DNA of 64,000 nt from Sabellastarte sp. h YS-2021 (lineage: Eukaryota; Annelida; Polychaeta; Sabellida; Sabellidae). Both the position numbers and the translations under genes were made by a program. Position 1 is the stretch's first letter; each line of letters starts with the position of its first letter. The DNA lies in the NCBI GenBank assembly GCA_964017235.1, contig OZ024939.1, positions 43,688,241-43,752,240 of the forward strand, written 5' to 3'. The notes under the pieces were generated by a model. The model made no database searches and was not told the origin of the DNA. It saw only the letters and a program-made list of their open reading frames with translations. Shown here one piece after another: positions 11,417-22,359 of the stretch.

Positions 11417-11596
11417 CTATCTTGGGCACATTTTATTCCATCCAGTGCAAAAATTGGCATCCAGGAAGGATATGAACGTGCTTAGAATCTGTCCTTGTTT
11501 TGCAAATATGCCACGTACTGTTCCCAGGGGCCGAGTCACTCCTGATGACTTTTCTTGACTCCGAGGTATCTGTGACAATTGAGATTTCTGAGTTGT
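11417..11596 (-). CDS. Candidate exon, unknown gene
   Basis: Following the acceptor-like AATAGTATAG, 59 codons are open, including SQIPRSQEKSSGVTRPLG and ILSTFISFLDANFCTGW, ending at a stop at 11417-11419. A good internal donor (GGAACA then GTACGT) could end the exon earlier. A second frame over the same DNA is also open. Phases do not chain cleanly to the neighbouring candidates, so either a small exon is missed or this is a decayed copy. Confidence 0.35.
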   Translation of the reverse strand, partial: TTQKSQLSQIPRSQEKSSGVTRPLGTVRGIFAKQGQILSTFISFLDANFCTGWNKMCPR

Positions 11597-11642
11597 CTAT
11601 ACTATTACTGTATTTTTTATAAAACATGTCAGCTGTCAGGAT

Positions 11643-11941
11643 TCAGCCCAAAAAGCTGCCTTTTATATTGATCTGTGTAGCAACCACTGATGCCCCACAG
11701 TCCATGCCAATCTGGTATTTCATCTTCTCCCACCCTCCAAATACTTCATCAGACAACAACAGGTGGGGGAGTGGTAATCTAGGACTGTGGGTGTGAATAT
11801 ACATGATACACGTTGGGTAACTTGAGTTGAAGAGGTGACTGTTAAGATGTTTCTTTAAGGATGTTACTAAAGACTTGAACAAATTTTGGAGAGCTGCATC
11901 TGGTATTTCCAAACAATGATGGAGTTTGTCACTGATGTTTT
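11643..11941 (-). CDS. Candidate exon with 98 open codons, unknown gene
   Basis: From an acceptor (ATATGACCAATCAG) the frame runs 98 codons through ISDKLHHCLEIPDAALQ, LFKSLVTSLKKHLNSHLF and LLLSDEVFGGWEKMKYQIG to a stop at 11643-11645. The composition is ordinary for a soluble protein, without the low-complexity residues typical of chance frames here. If the stop is genuine this is a terminal exon. If not, the group 11264-11941 may be a frame-shifted pseudogene. No family is recognised. Confidence 0.45.
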
Positions 11942-12149
11942 CTGATTGGTCATATTTAAAGAATCATGTTTTAAGTTTCTGCCACCAACCAATTCCGCAA
12001 GTTTACCCACAATGTCCCATTTGTCTTTTATCCTCATGAATGTTATCATTATATTAATCCAATGGGTTATTAGGTTCAAAGATCACTGAGCACTGGCATG
12101 CAGATTTCACATAGGACGTTCGCACTGACATAATGTGTGAATCATGACA

Positions 12150-12310
12150 CAACAGTCAGCTTTAGTAGTGGAGGAAACCGGTGAATACTAACTAGTATAA
12201 TTGTGAAAGTAAATCTCCTGGCATTGACAAACACTTACGTGTGGCTAGGAATGAAATTTAAACCCACAATCTCATTGGTGGGAGTCAAATGTTGTTACTC
12301 ATTACAGCAA
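12150..12310 (-). repeat. Old SINE copy
   Basis: On the minus strand the order is a tRNA-like B box (GTGGGTTTAAATTTC), then the body words ACCGGTTTCCTCC and GTCATGATTC, in the same order as the young SINEs at 19767, 52018 and 61492. Strongly diverged. Confidence 0.45.
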
Positions 12311-12422
12311 TAAACAAGCTTCACTTACCCACAACAATGTACAATAATGCAATCATATGCAGGACATAAGAAATATACAAAAAAAAACTACGAAATTATG
12401 TTCAATGACATCACATTCTTAC

Positions 12423-12464
12423 CTTAAATGGAGTAGCCCACTCAACTTCTTGCTCTTTTGCCAT
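12423..12464 (-). CDS. Candidate first coding exon, unknown gene
   Basis: Minus-strand ATG at 12464 gives fourteen codons, MAKEQEVEWATPFK, ending at a strong donor (AAG then GTAAGAATG), phase 0. The start context TTTATCATGG has G at +4. The upstream 100 bp is AT-rich and not CpG-rich. It could be the first coding exon of the group at 11264-11941, but the phases I can assign do not prove it. Confidence 0.5.
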
Positions 12465-12479
12465 GATAAAACTTCTTTC

Positions 12480-14300
12480 ATTTAATATATACAATAATTA
12501 TTTGCTTATGTTTTAGTCAGATATATTATGTATCCAAAGTTTCCTTAAAATTATCCATAATTAAAAATGTATTCACCCAGCACACTTTTTAGTATCAGCT
12601 GTTATGTTCTATCCAACTTCAGATAAATATATTTAATTAATGTTACAATTTAAACACATAAAGTCTGTCAAACATCAAGTATATCTAAAATTAACTGTCT
12701 CCAGGTCTATGAAACACCAACAACAGAATTTGGAATGAAAGCATTGTAAACCAATCTATTAATTCAATTCTGAAGCACCATGTTCTGTGGAGTTTGATCA
12801 GTAAACGTACCGACTTGGGCCAAACCCCCTTACCCCAAATGTAAGGAAATTACTGGCCGTCCGCAAAAGGTTTAAATAATTAATCCACACCACTGATTAG
12901 ATATCTCTCTCTTCAAGGGATGGATAGAGCTTAGGACAAAATTGGCAACCTTAACTCCTGTGCAAAATAATTATTTATTCATGTGTGTGGGATTTCAAAT
13001 GTCTGAGTTTATGTTAAATGATAAATGAAAACTGGCCGGATTGGAGTTTAGATTATTATGCGTTAATTTGATAGTGAATACAAAATATTGAGATAGAAAA
13101 GGGGTGCTTGAGGAAATAAGTTGACTGCAGAATTGCAATGAAGAAATAATAATAAATAATACTAAATGAAATGAAAAAAAAAATTAATGTTATTTTAGAA
13201 ATAATATCAATAATAATAATAATCAATAATAATAATGCTGGAATGATAAACACTGAAAGTTCAAGTAAAACAGCAAAACAAAATACAGGTAAAACATTAA
13301 CTTTTGTGAACAAATGAACAAGTTGCAGGGTGCAGTCATTATTTAGATAGCCTTTTTCAATCCGTGACCCTTTTACTAACTTTGTTCAACATTTTACAAA
13401 TGGACTTTTTACAGGGGACATTTTGAATAAGGTTAACATTAATTTTTCCAAGTTGAGTTACTGTCATGGTTTTAATATCAAGGACTTCATTTTGCATTTC
13501 TTCAGCTCAGATGTAACATACATGACAGAGGACTGAATTGCAATGAACCTCTTTATGTAGAGCTCTGCTAAGTATATTAACCTCTTTAAGTGGAAAGAGA
13601 CATGAGGTCACAAGAGAACTCATTCCAGTTTACTCCATTATGTAAAATGGCCAGTTAGATAGAAGTGTTTCTGGTCCATTGAAATTCAGATTAACCCACT
13701 CCATCTGCAGAGTGCGAATTTGTCAAGTGTTCAGATGATTGGTGGGCTTTTTCCTGATATGTAAAACTGATTAACTTGATCCATATCAGATCAATTCGTA
13801 CTTTGATAAATAATAAATGTAAAGGTGTCATTTGCTTTCACTCTTCACTCAGACAGGAATGTCTGTTTCCATATGTGTACAATTAACTTTACACTTCTGT
13901 TTAAATGTGCATCTGTTTACTTTATTTGCCTACCATTGTGGTTGTCTCTTTCATCCTGTTCTTTGGATTTTGCATTCTTATGATTTGTGATGGTTTTCTT
14001 TTTACACATACTCAAGACTACGAATAAAGAAAAAAAGGTTCTCATCTATAAAAGTTTGTGGAGCCAAAATTCACTGGAATAAGAAAGGGTAAATTTTTTC
14101 TTCACTGGGAGGAGTACATGTTGCAATAATTGTGGTATTTACTCCGAGACCCGATACTTTGAAGAGAAATGAAGGCTATCTGTGATCCTATTACATACAA
14201 AGCCGCTACTCATCTTTTATTTTCCATTTACAAAATAACAGCCATTGTTTTGCTAGGTCTGTTGTAGATTTACCCTTGACATACCAGTGATAATGCTTTC
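12480..14300. other. AT-rich spacer with (AAT)n tract
   Basis: An imperfect AAT/ATA microsatellite lies at about 13142-13245. A G12-like run is just outside at about 14681. No supported gene. Confidence 0.4.
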
Positions 14301-15291
14301 ACATGCACTACAACAGGTCAAGCATGATTTACTGGTGTGTTTAAAGTCCCGGCCTCCTGTATGAGTTGATGCTGCATTGCCTTTATTTCAATAGGACCTT
14401 CTGTGAGAAGTGCAGTGTTATCACACTGGTTAAAGCATTTTATCAGAACTTCTGGCCAATACAATATCAATGCTTGACCTTGGAAAAGCCAACTATTTGG
14501 TGGAATAAATGTAAAGTTCAATGTAGTTGATTATATTTTAATGTCCAAAACAGCAGCATTTAGTTTGTTATTCCATAGTTTTGATGCGGTGGCACCATTT
14601 GTTTTCTTCAGTTCTCAATCCATAATAACTTTGAATAAGTAAAACCATTCACCATATTTCTTCAAATCTTGAAGTTATGGGGGGGGGGGGGCTTTTATTT
14701 TGCAGTTTCAGGGAGAAGCCAATAGAACCGTGAAAATGTTTGGGTGACTTAACAGCTGACTTTACCAGTACCACAGAGCCATCGGGAATGTGAAAGTGTA
14801 AGTCTACAAAACATGGACACTTTATAAACTGTAAATATCACCCTACACATAGGTTTCTGATTTGTTTAAATCTGTACTTTTTTAGGCAATTGCAAGCGAA
14901 TTTTTCTTGAACACAGTCCACTAAAGAAAGGGTAACAAGAACCACTCATTTTAACCAGCCATTCCAGTTTTTTTCTGGAAAGATACTACAATCAGGAAAT
15001 GAGACTGCCAACATTAACAGACATTCCATTTCATTATTCCTTCAAACTTAAACACAATATTTCTTTATTTCCAATTTCTGCTTCCTAAAATGATATGTAA
15101 TTGTCTTAACAAGAACATTTTATGCTCTTCTGTCCAAAATATGTCTGTTATTCTGATACAATGTGTTACAGTGATGTACAAAAAACATAATTGTTAAAAT
15201 AAAGTTTACACAGCTAATGTAAACTTGGTAAAAATAAGAGGAATAACTTCGATTTTTCTGTCACATTCAGCACATTTTATTGGTCGAGTGG

Positions 15292-15425
15292 TTCTGACGG
15301 TGGAGGTAACTAGTGCACACTAAGTGGTCAACATTCTACACAGTAAAGCGATAAGCGTTGACAAGTAACTTCCAAGTTTCCCACTTAAGACATCAGATTA
15401 GGGATTAACAATCTCAGAATCTCAC
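15292..15425 (-). repeat. Old SINE copy, body only
   Basis: Read on the minus strand, CTTAAGTGGGAAACTTGGAA, a TGTGTAGAATG-type word and ACTAGTTACCTCC follow the body of the young SINE (CTCAAGTGGGAAAGCTGGTA ... ACTGGTTTCCTCT) in order. It lacks clear ends. Confidence 0.45.
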
Positions 15426-15757
15426 AGATATGAGGGAAGAATGTTATTTCAAATCCACAAAGTCTGTCATTTGGTCCAGTGGTTGTTATCCAGCAAATAA
15501 ACATAATTTGGTTTGCTGGTGGAGGAATGTAAGGCTGCAACACTGTAAACATCTAGCTTGCATGCAATGCAACCAAGCCTTTACCAAGGCCATCTGAAGA
15601 CAATCAGACCTGGCTGTTAAATTATGCAGGGACTGGTGGGAAGTTGTTATAGTAAAAACACAGTTGTGGCCAGTCACAACAGATCAGCTCTCCAACTGAT
15701 TCATTATTGACCACCACACGGACAGTAATTGCTCATTCTTCATCCGAAACAAGGGAT

Positions 15758-15849
15758 TTAATGAGCCAATGACATGTACTCTGCTGGAGTTTCAGGTTCA
15801 AACTGGATACCTGGAGGAATGGGTCGCTTTGCAGCATCATATAATTCAT
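15758..15849 (-). CDS. Candidate terminal coding exon, unknown gene
   Basis: After the acceptor TCTTCTTGAG (minus strand) 29 codons read ELYDAAKRPIPPGIQF then EPETPAEYMSLAH and end in TAA at 15758-15760. The Pro/Glu-rich, Cys-free composition and higher local GC are unlike chance frames in this AT-rich DNA, so it is probably a real C terminus. The exon takes two bases to complete its first codon from the preceding exon. No family is recognised. Upstream exons should lie above 15850 on the minus strand; 16595-16644 is a candidate, but its phase does not fit directly. Confidence 0.6.
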
Positions 15850-16299
15850 CTCAAGAAGAGTGACCTATTATGTGTGTTAGATTCAATTATACAAGGTTTA
15901 GGGGTAATAAAGGGAGAACCGGGTCATCCGGTTGTGTATTGATATCTTGAGAAAGTCAAGTATTTATGATAACATGTGTACACCAACAATATAAGGCCAC
16001 TGACTCTAACAACTTCTGCTTTGCGTGTATATTGAACTTTTAACTGCAATCCACAAAGGCACAATACATTTATCAAGAATAAGATGTCCCAACAGTGACA
16101 ATATCATAAAAAACATGAACCGAAATAGATGCTCACTGCCACAACTCATGCTTGAGGTTAGTTCTGGTATTAACCCTTTCAATGCCAGAAATATTCATGA
16201 TTTCTCAATTTCAACTCACAGGCATTATGTAAACATATTAAGAAACACTTAAGTAAGCCCCAATTTAAGATCAATAAGTTTTAAGACAAGACAGATGTA

Positions 16300-16325
16300 T
16301 ATGTATATATATATGTATATGTGAT
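16300..16325. repeat. TA/TG microsatellite
   Basis: A short run of GTATATATATATGTATATG-like sequence. Confidence 0.6.
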
Positions 16326-16594
16326 GACCTTAGTACAATACCCTGTAGTCAGGGTGACAACACAGCCTGTGAAGAGGTCAGTCTTTGCTTGCTTTTTCAC
16401 AATACAATAAAAGAACAAAGTGTCAACAGAGGGACAAAATACAGTAGCCAAAAAAGGAAACAAGAAATAACAACCTACAAGGCTTGCCAACAAAACAATC
16501 AGTTGCCATAAAGATGAATAATGTAGGAAGTAGAACAGAAACATCTATATCTAAGGCCGAGATGATTTACTTTTGGATAAATGAAGGTACACAC

Positions 16595-16644
16595 AGTGAC
16601 AATACTGTCATCTGCGTCAATGCAAAATGTCAGATTTCCCTCAG
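16595..16644 (-). CDS. Weak candidate internal exon
   Basis: Minus-strand segment between an acceptor (TTCTTGTCAAG) and a GTGTGT donor, open as EGNLTFCIDADDSIVT. Both splice sites are only fair. No family is recognised. Confidence 0.25.
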
Positions 16645-17519
16645 CTTGACAAGAACTACTGATTTTTTCCCCATGAGGTTGTAACCTTGAGTAATCTCCT
16701 TAACTTGAAGCTAAAAACATGAGACGGTATTTTCTCTTATGACTGAAGATAAAAGACTTATCTCAGTTTTCTGTCATTAAAACCTTAATTGATAAATGAG
16801 TTGACAAATTGCAACAAGGAAAAAAATATTAAAGTTTTTACATAATTTACAGCTTAGTGCAAAACTAACAGCTGGGACGAATATGTTATATTTCCTTCAG
16901 ATTTGTTTCAGCCAAAAGGCTAAAACATATAACAATGTTTTTTTTACAGAGACCCTTGGTACAACTCAACATGAAAAACAAATGTATATTTACTTCACTT
17001 ATCTGGAGTTTAATTTGCTTTTCACACATTGTAATGGTCATATTTTTATTGTCATTGTGATAGTGGAGGAGAGCTGTGCATATGAGTTGGTCATGAATCT
17101 ACACTACCTACTTGTACCGCTTATGTTTGAATTGAAGAATTAAACACACGGCCTCAGAGGCCAATGACATCTGTTGCATATTGTCCATGTGATACTCCCT
17201 ATGTGGCACCTGCAATCCCAAGGGTTGTGGTCCATAACTGTATTCACATGGCCCTTGCTATCAGACCCATTACAAGTTATCAATATTCCATGTTGTGGGA
17301 GATTTGTTCCCAAAACATGTTAACCTGGTGTCAGACACGCTGAAAGAAATGAAATGCCATACAGGTTTCATGATAGATGAATTTTAACATATTTTCAATC
17401 AACTTTGAATTTGCACAATACTTATAACTGAAAAAAGCTATGACTATTACAAAGAATGTCAACTACCCAAACATGCTCAGCTCAGACACAGAGTAATTTA
17501 TACGGAAAATAGAAGGTTT

Positions 17520-17704
17520 ATAGGAAATTATAAAGACCGGAAATGCGCAGTGAACGAAAACCCGTCTGTGCGCATAGAATCAGCACGGAGTAAAACCTCC
17601 AATAACGGCCCGCTGAGAAACGGAAGTGCTGTTTCGATTGCTCGATTGTATGTCGAAAGTAAAATTGTCTGCTTTTACGAGAGCGATCATGCATTCAAAA
17701 CAAT
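17520..17704 (+). promoter_or_regulatory. CpG-containing promoter-like region with ETS, NRF1-like and YY1-like words
   Basis: This is locally GC- and CpG-rich within AT-rich DNA. It contains ACCGGAAATGCGC (an ETS-type GGAA core beside a GCGC word), a second TGCGCA at about 17571, and CAATATGGCGGC (17701-17712) overlapping the candidate start codon. ETS, NRF1 and YY1 words clustered at the start are typical of TATA-less housekeeping promoters in animals. The assignment rests on these words only. Confidence 0.5.
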
Positions 17705-17759
17705 ATGGCGGCACCCTTGTTCGTGTCACCTCGTAAAAATAGATATTTCTTTCAACCAG
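17705..17759 (+). CDS. Candidate first coding exon, unknown gene
   Basis: The ATG lies inside CAATATGGCGGC and opens MAAPLFVSPRKNRYFFQP, followed by a donor (CCAG then GTAGGC) in phase 1. The basic, Pro-containing N terminus is plausible, and the upstream region looks like a promoter. I do not recognise the protein and could not find a next exon in matching phase. A palindromic transposon begins 18 nt after the exon. Confidence 0.45.
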
Positions 17760-17779
17760 GTAGGCCAGTCTTTATAATA

Positions 17780-17901
17780 GTAATAAATACCTCATGCTCG
17801 GGCGTTTGTTACAGGATATACGCCCGGCACTCTGGCATTATTTGGAATTTTTGCCGGGCGTATATCCTGTAACAAACGCCCTCACACTCAGTATTTATTA
17901 C
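17780..17901. mobile_element. Palindromic foldback MITE, TA-flanked
   Basis: Two arms of about 50 nt (17778-17829 and 17852-17903) pair as GTAATAAATAC and then GGGCGTTTGTTACAGGATAT with a 22-nt loop; only a ten-base internal segment differs. TA at both outer edges fits a TA duplication. No coding capacity. Confidence 0.75.
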
Positions 17902-18126
17902 TACAGGAATTTTGCAATAATAAGAGAGCAATCCAAATTTGGGCAAGTAGAAATGACTTAATCAACATGAATATGTGGATGGTATTAGTCAGATAATGGG
18001 GGTTTTGGTGTAATACTCTTGTGTCTGAATGTCTACAACATGCCACAGTACATGAGCCAAACCACCGATTAAACCACTATATTTCACTTTGAATTATAGA
18101 CCATTCTCAAGGTTGTGAATTTTGCA

Positions 18127-18249
18127 TTATTTCTGGCCATTTGTTGGATCTGCTAACAGATTTTGCAGCAAATTTGAGACTATGTTTCTTAAGTTTTGTG
18201 GATTTGCCCCACCAGTTACATCCAGTAGGAACATTTCAGGTTCTTTAGG
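18127..18249 (-). CDS. Candidate terminal coding exon, unknown gene
   Basis: A very good acceptor (AATTTCTTTCAG) is followed by 40 codons, PKEPEMFLLDVTGGANPQN then LRNIVSNLLQNLLADPTNGQ, and TAA at 18127-18129. Entry phase is 0. The helix-like, hydrophilic sequence reads as a genuine C terminus. No family is recognised. It lies on the opposite strand, about 370 nt downstream of the plus-strand exon at 17705-17759, so the two transcription units overlap or one call is wrong. Upstream exons should lie above 18250; I could not define them. Confidence 0.65.
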   Translation of the reverse strand, partial: PKEPEMFLLDVTGGANPQNLRNIVSNLLQNLLADPTNGQK

Positions 18250-19194
18250 CTGAAAGAAATTCTCAGAAAATTATCTGGAGCACTGCCTCGGTCAAGGCTG
18301 ATTTCATTGATGTGTGATAGGTACGAATGCCACAGGAAATTGTTAGATAGTCCATAACTCATCAAACAGGAAAAAACCCTTTTTCCCTGTCTCCAGTGTA
18401 CACTTACAGGGATTACTGGCAGCTTATGGAAGGACTAGTTGTATATATAGGGCTATGACGGATAATATGAATAACTGCAGAATTATTTTTCCAAAAGTAA
18501 ACTGTTTGGAAAACAACAAAGGTGGATGGGAGAACTTGGACTTCTTCAAGTTTTGATATTTGAAGTTGTCTGATGTTTATTCACATATCACCAACCTTAG
18601 CCATATAACAATGAGAAGGGTGTAATAATGACAAAAAGAATAATAACAATGATAACAGAAATAATAATAATACTATACTTATAGGAAAGTAATCATAAAG
18701 TGCCAAATTGATGTAGTGGGTGAAGAAAATGTATGCTGCAGTAAGCAGTACACACAGGAGTCCAATCCGAATTGACATGACACACAAGTGAAGAGAAGTC
18801 GGTAACTACATGTTGGATTGTCATTATAATCCAAATATGTAGGGAGAGTAAGACTTGGCTCAGATAATAGAAGGTTCATATAATTTAAAAGGCATTTTAG
18901 TAAAAACCAGTCAGAGAAATACAAATTTGAGAGAGTGGATATAAGTTTATGAAAATTCTGTTGGGATAACATATGATAAGATAACAAAATGTACTGTAAC
19001 ACTTCCTCAGAATATACCTTAATGGTCAATATTTTTCTCACCATCACTACTTTATCTGGCTCCCCTTGCAATTATTTCAACAAGAATGTTTTTTTCTGAT
19101 TACACCTGCCCCTGAAACCCATCTGATTATAGGTATAACTCAGTATGTATATGTCAGATTGCAGTCATATTTTCACACAAGGAACGGTCTAGCA

Positions 19195-19418
19195 GTGGTT
19201 TGCTGATGCTGTTTTCAACTCATTATGAGGGTCAAATCATGACAGGCTTAGGTTAAGGGACAGGAGGAAAACAAGGCATACTAGTCTGTCAGGGATCTGA
19301 GCTAAAAACATCAGACATCTTCAAGAAACTATCAGCTTTCCACTTCAGTTTAGGAAGGTGTTCAAACCCACAACCTACGAGGTAGGAGACCAGTGTGTGA
19401 CTATGCTACAATACCCCA
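19195..19418 (-). repeat. Old SINE copy
   Basis: On the minus strand a tRNA-like head (A box near 19400, B box TGTGGGTTTGAACAC) is followed by the body words GTGGAAAGCTGATAGTT and GTTTTCCTCCTGTCCCTT, then GTCATGATTTGACC and TTGAAAAC, in the same order as the young SINE family. Diverged; ends unclear. Confidence 0.55.
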
Positions 19419-19766
19419 CCCCCAGTGAGAGAAAATAGAAGCTTAAAATAACCAAACAGTGTTACTCTTTTATTTTGAGAGTCCGAGGAAGGATAAAAAA
19501 ATGTGTAGAATTGTGACTGTTAATGTTAAGGGAGTTGATAAATGAAATGTTCAGATCATATGCTGCACTGTAATGAGATACTAGTGATTTGCTCTGCTGA
19601 GACTCAATCCCAGTGTCTTTGGATTACACACAGAAAAAACACAAGTCTAGCTGTTTAACCAGCTGCCCTGAAGGGGGAACCACCGGAGGCCCATGTGTTA
19701 ACAGAAATGATATACGCAAATATATTACAATGCATAAAATCATCCAGAGAAGTGACAATATCTGAA

Positions 19767-20008
19767 TTTTTTTATTTATTTATTTATTTGGGGTTTTACA
19801 TCGCTTTCAACACTGTTTAGGTCATATCACGATGGGTAGTTGGAAGGGCAGAGGAAACCAGTACATAGAGTTCGCTAGGGTTCTGTACTGTAAACTGCCT
19901 ACCAACGGCAAGCAACTACCAGCTTTCCCACTTGAGGCCGTTCCGGGAATCGAACCCCGGCCTAAGAGGTGGGAGGCGAGAGTGTTACCACTCTGCCACT
20001 GTGGCCCC
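19767..20008 (-). repeat. Young tRNA-derived SINE with exact 14-bp target duplication
   Basis: Read on the minus strand the 242-bp element starts GGGGCCACAGTGGCAGAGTG (A box TGGCAGAGTGGTAACACTC) and has a B box GGGTTCGATTCCC. It continues through a body with ACTGGTTTCCTCTGCC and ends in GATGTAAAACCCC plus an AAAT repeat tail. TGACAATATCTGAA is duplicated exactly at 19753-19766 and 20009-20022. It is close in sequence to the copies at 52018 and 61492. Confidence 0.9.
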
Positions 20009-20088
20009 TGACAATATCTGAAACCCATCAACAAAATATAAGACTGTCAAAAACAATTAAGTTGACAATATCTTAGGCATCTTTTCAG

Positions 20089-20228
20089 CCAGAAAAGACC
20101 ACAGAAATTGAAAATGAGAAATCTAATTTGTACCAATATCCAGAAGGGCACAAAAGAGGTTGTCAAACAACAGCTCTTCTGGAATATGAACTTGTGGAAA
20201 AAGCAAAGAAATCTGATATGTGGACATT
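20089..20228 (+). CDS. Candidate internal exon, unknown gene
   Basis: After the acceptor GGCATCTTTTCAG, 46 codons read PEKTTEIENEKSNLYQYPEG then HKRGCQTTALLEYELVEKAK and end at a donor-like ATT then GTGATA (phase 2). The Lys/Glu-rich composition is coding-like. The opposite strand is also open in a hydrophobic frame (to about 20241), so strand is not certain. The young SINE ends 80 nt upstream of the acceptor. Confidence 0.35.
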
Positions 20229-20720
20229 GTGATATTGACAATGTACGAGAACTTTATAGACATCAAAATCACCCTAAAGCACCTTATCATAACCTCAAGT
20301 TGCATGTAATAGTTTGAGTATCGATAATTTCATTAATTTTTTTCAGATCTTTCATATGATAAACCACTTTCACTATGAAAAAAATAAACAAACTCAAATT
20401 ATAGGAACATGCATTAATTTATAAAGAATCAACTTAAAAATGAGTATTAAAATGACAACTTGTAGAACCATACATATTGACAAAAAAATTACATGAAAAT
20501 GGTGCATAATATTTTGCAATAAGACTAAACCACTATTCTCACTTCATCCTATAATGCAAAATACGATAACAGTGCATTATAAATAAAACAATAATGGGAA
20601 TTCAAGCTTATTACCTCCTTTTTCACAAGAAAGTTTAAAATGGAAATAAACAGACTTTAAATAAGCACATGTAAATGGTAATTTGGATTTAATATCAACT
20701 AGTTTTTCTACAAAATATTC

Positions 20721-21305
20721 ATGCAGTATGAAGCTGATGAGCCTATATGTAAAGAAATATGGTCCAAAAAAATTAATTTTTATATAAATGATGAAATTTG
20801 GCAAAACATCTTTAAAGCTTGTATAAAATCAGTCATTGATAATGACCTTGTCTGGTTTCAATACAAAATCCTGTTTAATATATTGGATACTAATGAGTAT
20901 CTGTACAAAATTAAAATCTCTAATTCCAATCTATGTAGATTATGTGGGGAATGTCCAGAAACAATCTTACACTTATTTGCACAATGTAAAGAAGTACAAG
21001 ATTTGTGGCAGAACTTAAATAGTTGGATCAGAAATAAATTGTCAATACATATTGATTTCCTTGATTCTAGAAAAATACTAGGTTATGAAGATTATGATGC
21101 ACATTTCTGGCCACTAAATTTTATACTTACCAATGTTAGAAATAATATATTTTGGTGTTCCAAATATAATTTTAAAATAAATATATATTTTCTCCAAAAA
21201 AGGTTGGAAAGCAAATTTAAAGAACAAAAAACTTTAGCCATTATAAACCAGACTGAAATAAGATTTAACAAACGATGGGAAGTGTGGCAAAATTTATTTA
21301 CATAG
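20721..21305 (+). pseudogene. 5'-truncated LINE, C-terminal end of ORF2 with zinc knuckle
   Basis: An open frame of 194 codons matches the far C terminus of a non-LTR retrotransposon polyprotein. FQYKILFNILDTNEYLYKIK precedes a CX2CX8HX4C zinc knuckle (CRLCGECPETILHLFAQC), then a Trp-rich tail ending WEVWQNLFT. This layout (the RVT zinc finger after the reverse transcriptase) is known from L1/Tx1-like LINEs. The reverse transcriptase and endonuclease are missing, so it is a dead 5'-truncated insertion. The 3' untranslated part runs to a poly-A near 21527-21550. Confidence 0.75.
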
Positions 21306-21550
21306 CAATATGTATCAGAAAAGCATTAGGTTTTTTCTTTTTTTTTTTTTTAAAAAAAAAACCCCAAAAAACATGACCCTACAAGAACCAGTAGGTGAAA
21401 CAGTGAAAATGTATAGATATGGAAGTAATATTATTAAAAAACAAACTAGAGTTCACGCAAATGTATAGAGAAATGTATAGAGAGTTGTATGTAATATATA
21501 TGTAATATATAAAAACTTATGCTTTGAAAAGAAAAAAAAAAACAAAAAAA
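21306..21550 (+). mobile_element. LINE 3' untranslated region and poly-A
   Basis: After the LINE stop, a T-run/A-run at about 21334-21369 is followed by repeats of AATGTATAGAGA and a terminal A-rich tail. It is read as the 3' end of the same insertion. Confidence 0.5.
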
Positions 21551-21581
21551 CTAGTTTTTCTTCTCCAATTACAATAGGAAA

Positions 21582-21717
21582 ACGTCCCGAATGACATATA
21601 CAGAAAAAATATATCACGAATGAAGATAACAATATTATACGAGTGCGTAGCACGAGTATTATATTGTTAATCTTCATGAGTGATATATTTTTTCTGTATA
21701 TGTCTGATGAGGGATGT
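21582..21717. repeat. Large near-perfect palindrome
   Basis: The arm CATATACAGAAAAAATATAT ... GAATGAAGAT ... ACGAGTGC pairs with its inverse around a loop of about 4 nt (GTAG). It is a potential cruciform and a foldback-type element or end. Confidence 0.75.
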
Positions 21718-21722
21718 TTTAC

Positions 21723-22096
21723 TTTTATTATCCACCATTTTGTGCGATTTATGGGTCAAATAATATGAATATTTAATGAGAAAACGTGAACAGACTGTCA
21801 AAAAGAATGAGCAACACTGAATATAAAACTTCAATCTTTACCTTGCAATATCTCAGTCATTTCTGCATGGATATTTATGCAACATACATGAGCGGAAGCG
21901 CTAGAATAACACCTTTCTAATGATATATTATACATATTTTTAAGTTACATACTTTCCGAGATATTGTTGAAAAACCGGAAGTTAATCACACTCAATATCC
22001 ATAGTACCGGGGCGCCGGTGTATACAAAAAAAATACATCCCGGTCTGTATTTCCCCGTATTTAGGGCAAATACGTCGCGTGGTGGATAATAAAATA
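21723..22096. mobile_element. Possible MITE with 16-bp inverted repeats
   Basis: TTTTATTATCCACCA at 21724-21738 is repeated inverted as TGGTGGATAATAAAA at about 22081-22096. It directly abuts the palindrome at 21582-21717, so the two may be one nested structure. No reading frame. Confidence 0.45.
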
Positions 22097-22120
22097 TATA
22101 AAATATCCATCAGAGTTAAA

Positions 22121-22354
22121 GGGGCATCAATGACTTAGTGGTGACATCCGCCTCCCACCTCTAAGGTCTGCGGTTTAAATCCCGGGATCCTATGTGGGAA
22201 AGTAGATAGTTGCTTACTGATGGTCGCCAGTTTACAATAAAGAACCCTGACCAACTCAACTGTATTTCCTGGTTACCTCTGCCAATATAACGACCATTGT
22301 GATATGACCCACTAAGTGTTGAAAGCCTCATAAAAACCCAAATAAACAAATAAA
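22121..22354 (+). repeat. SINE copy, plus strand, moderately diverged
   Basis: The head GGGGCATCAATGACTTAGTG, a B-box-like GCGGTTTAAATCCCG, the body GGGAAAGTAGATAGTTGC and the tail AAAAACCCAAATAAACAAAT follow the family order. Flanks CCATCAGAG and CCATCACAGAG may be a decayed target duplication. Confidence 0.7.
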
Positions 22355-22359
22355 CCATC

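Noticed and set aside
17140-17319. Minus-strand frame containing NPWDCRC, like the start of a leucine-rich-repeat C-terminal cap
   Set aside because: A short match only; a competing frame follows the strong acceptor near 17350, and no leucine-rich repeats are adjacent.
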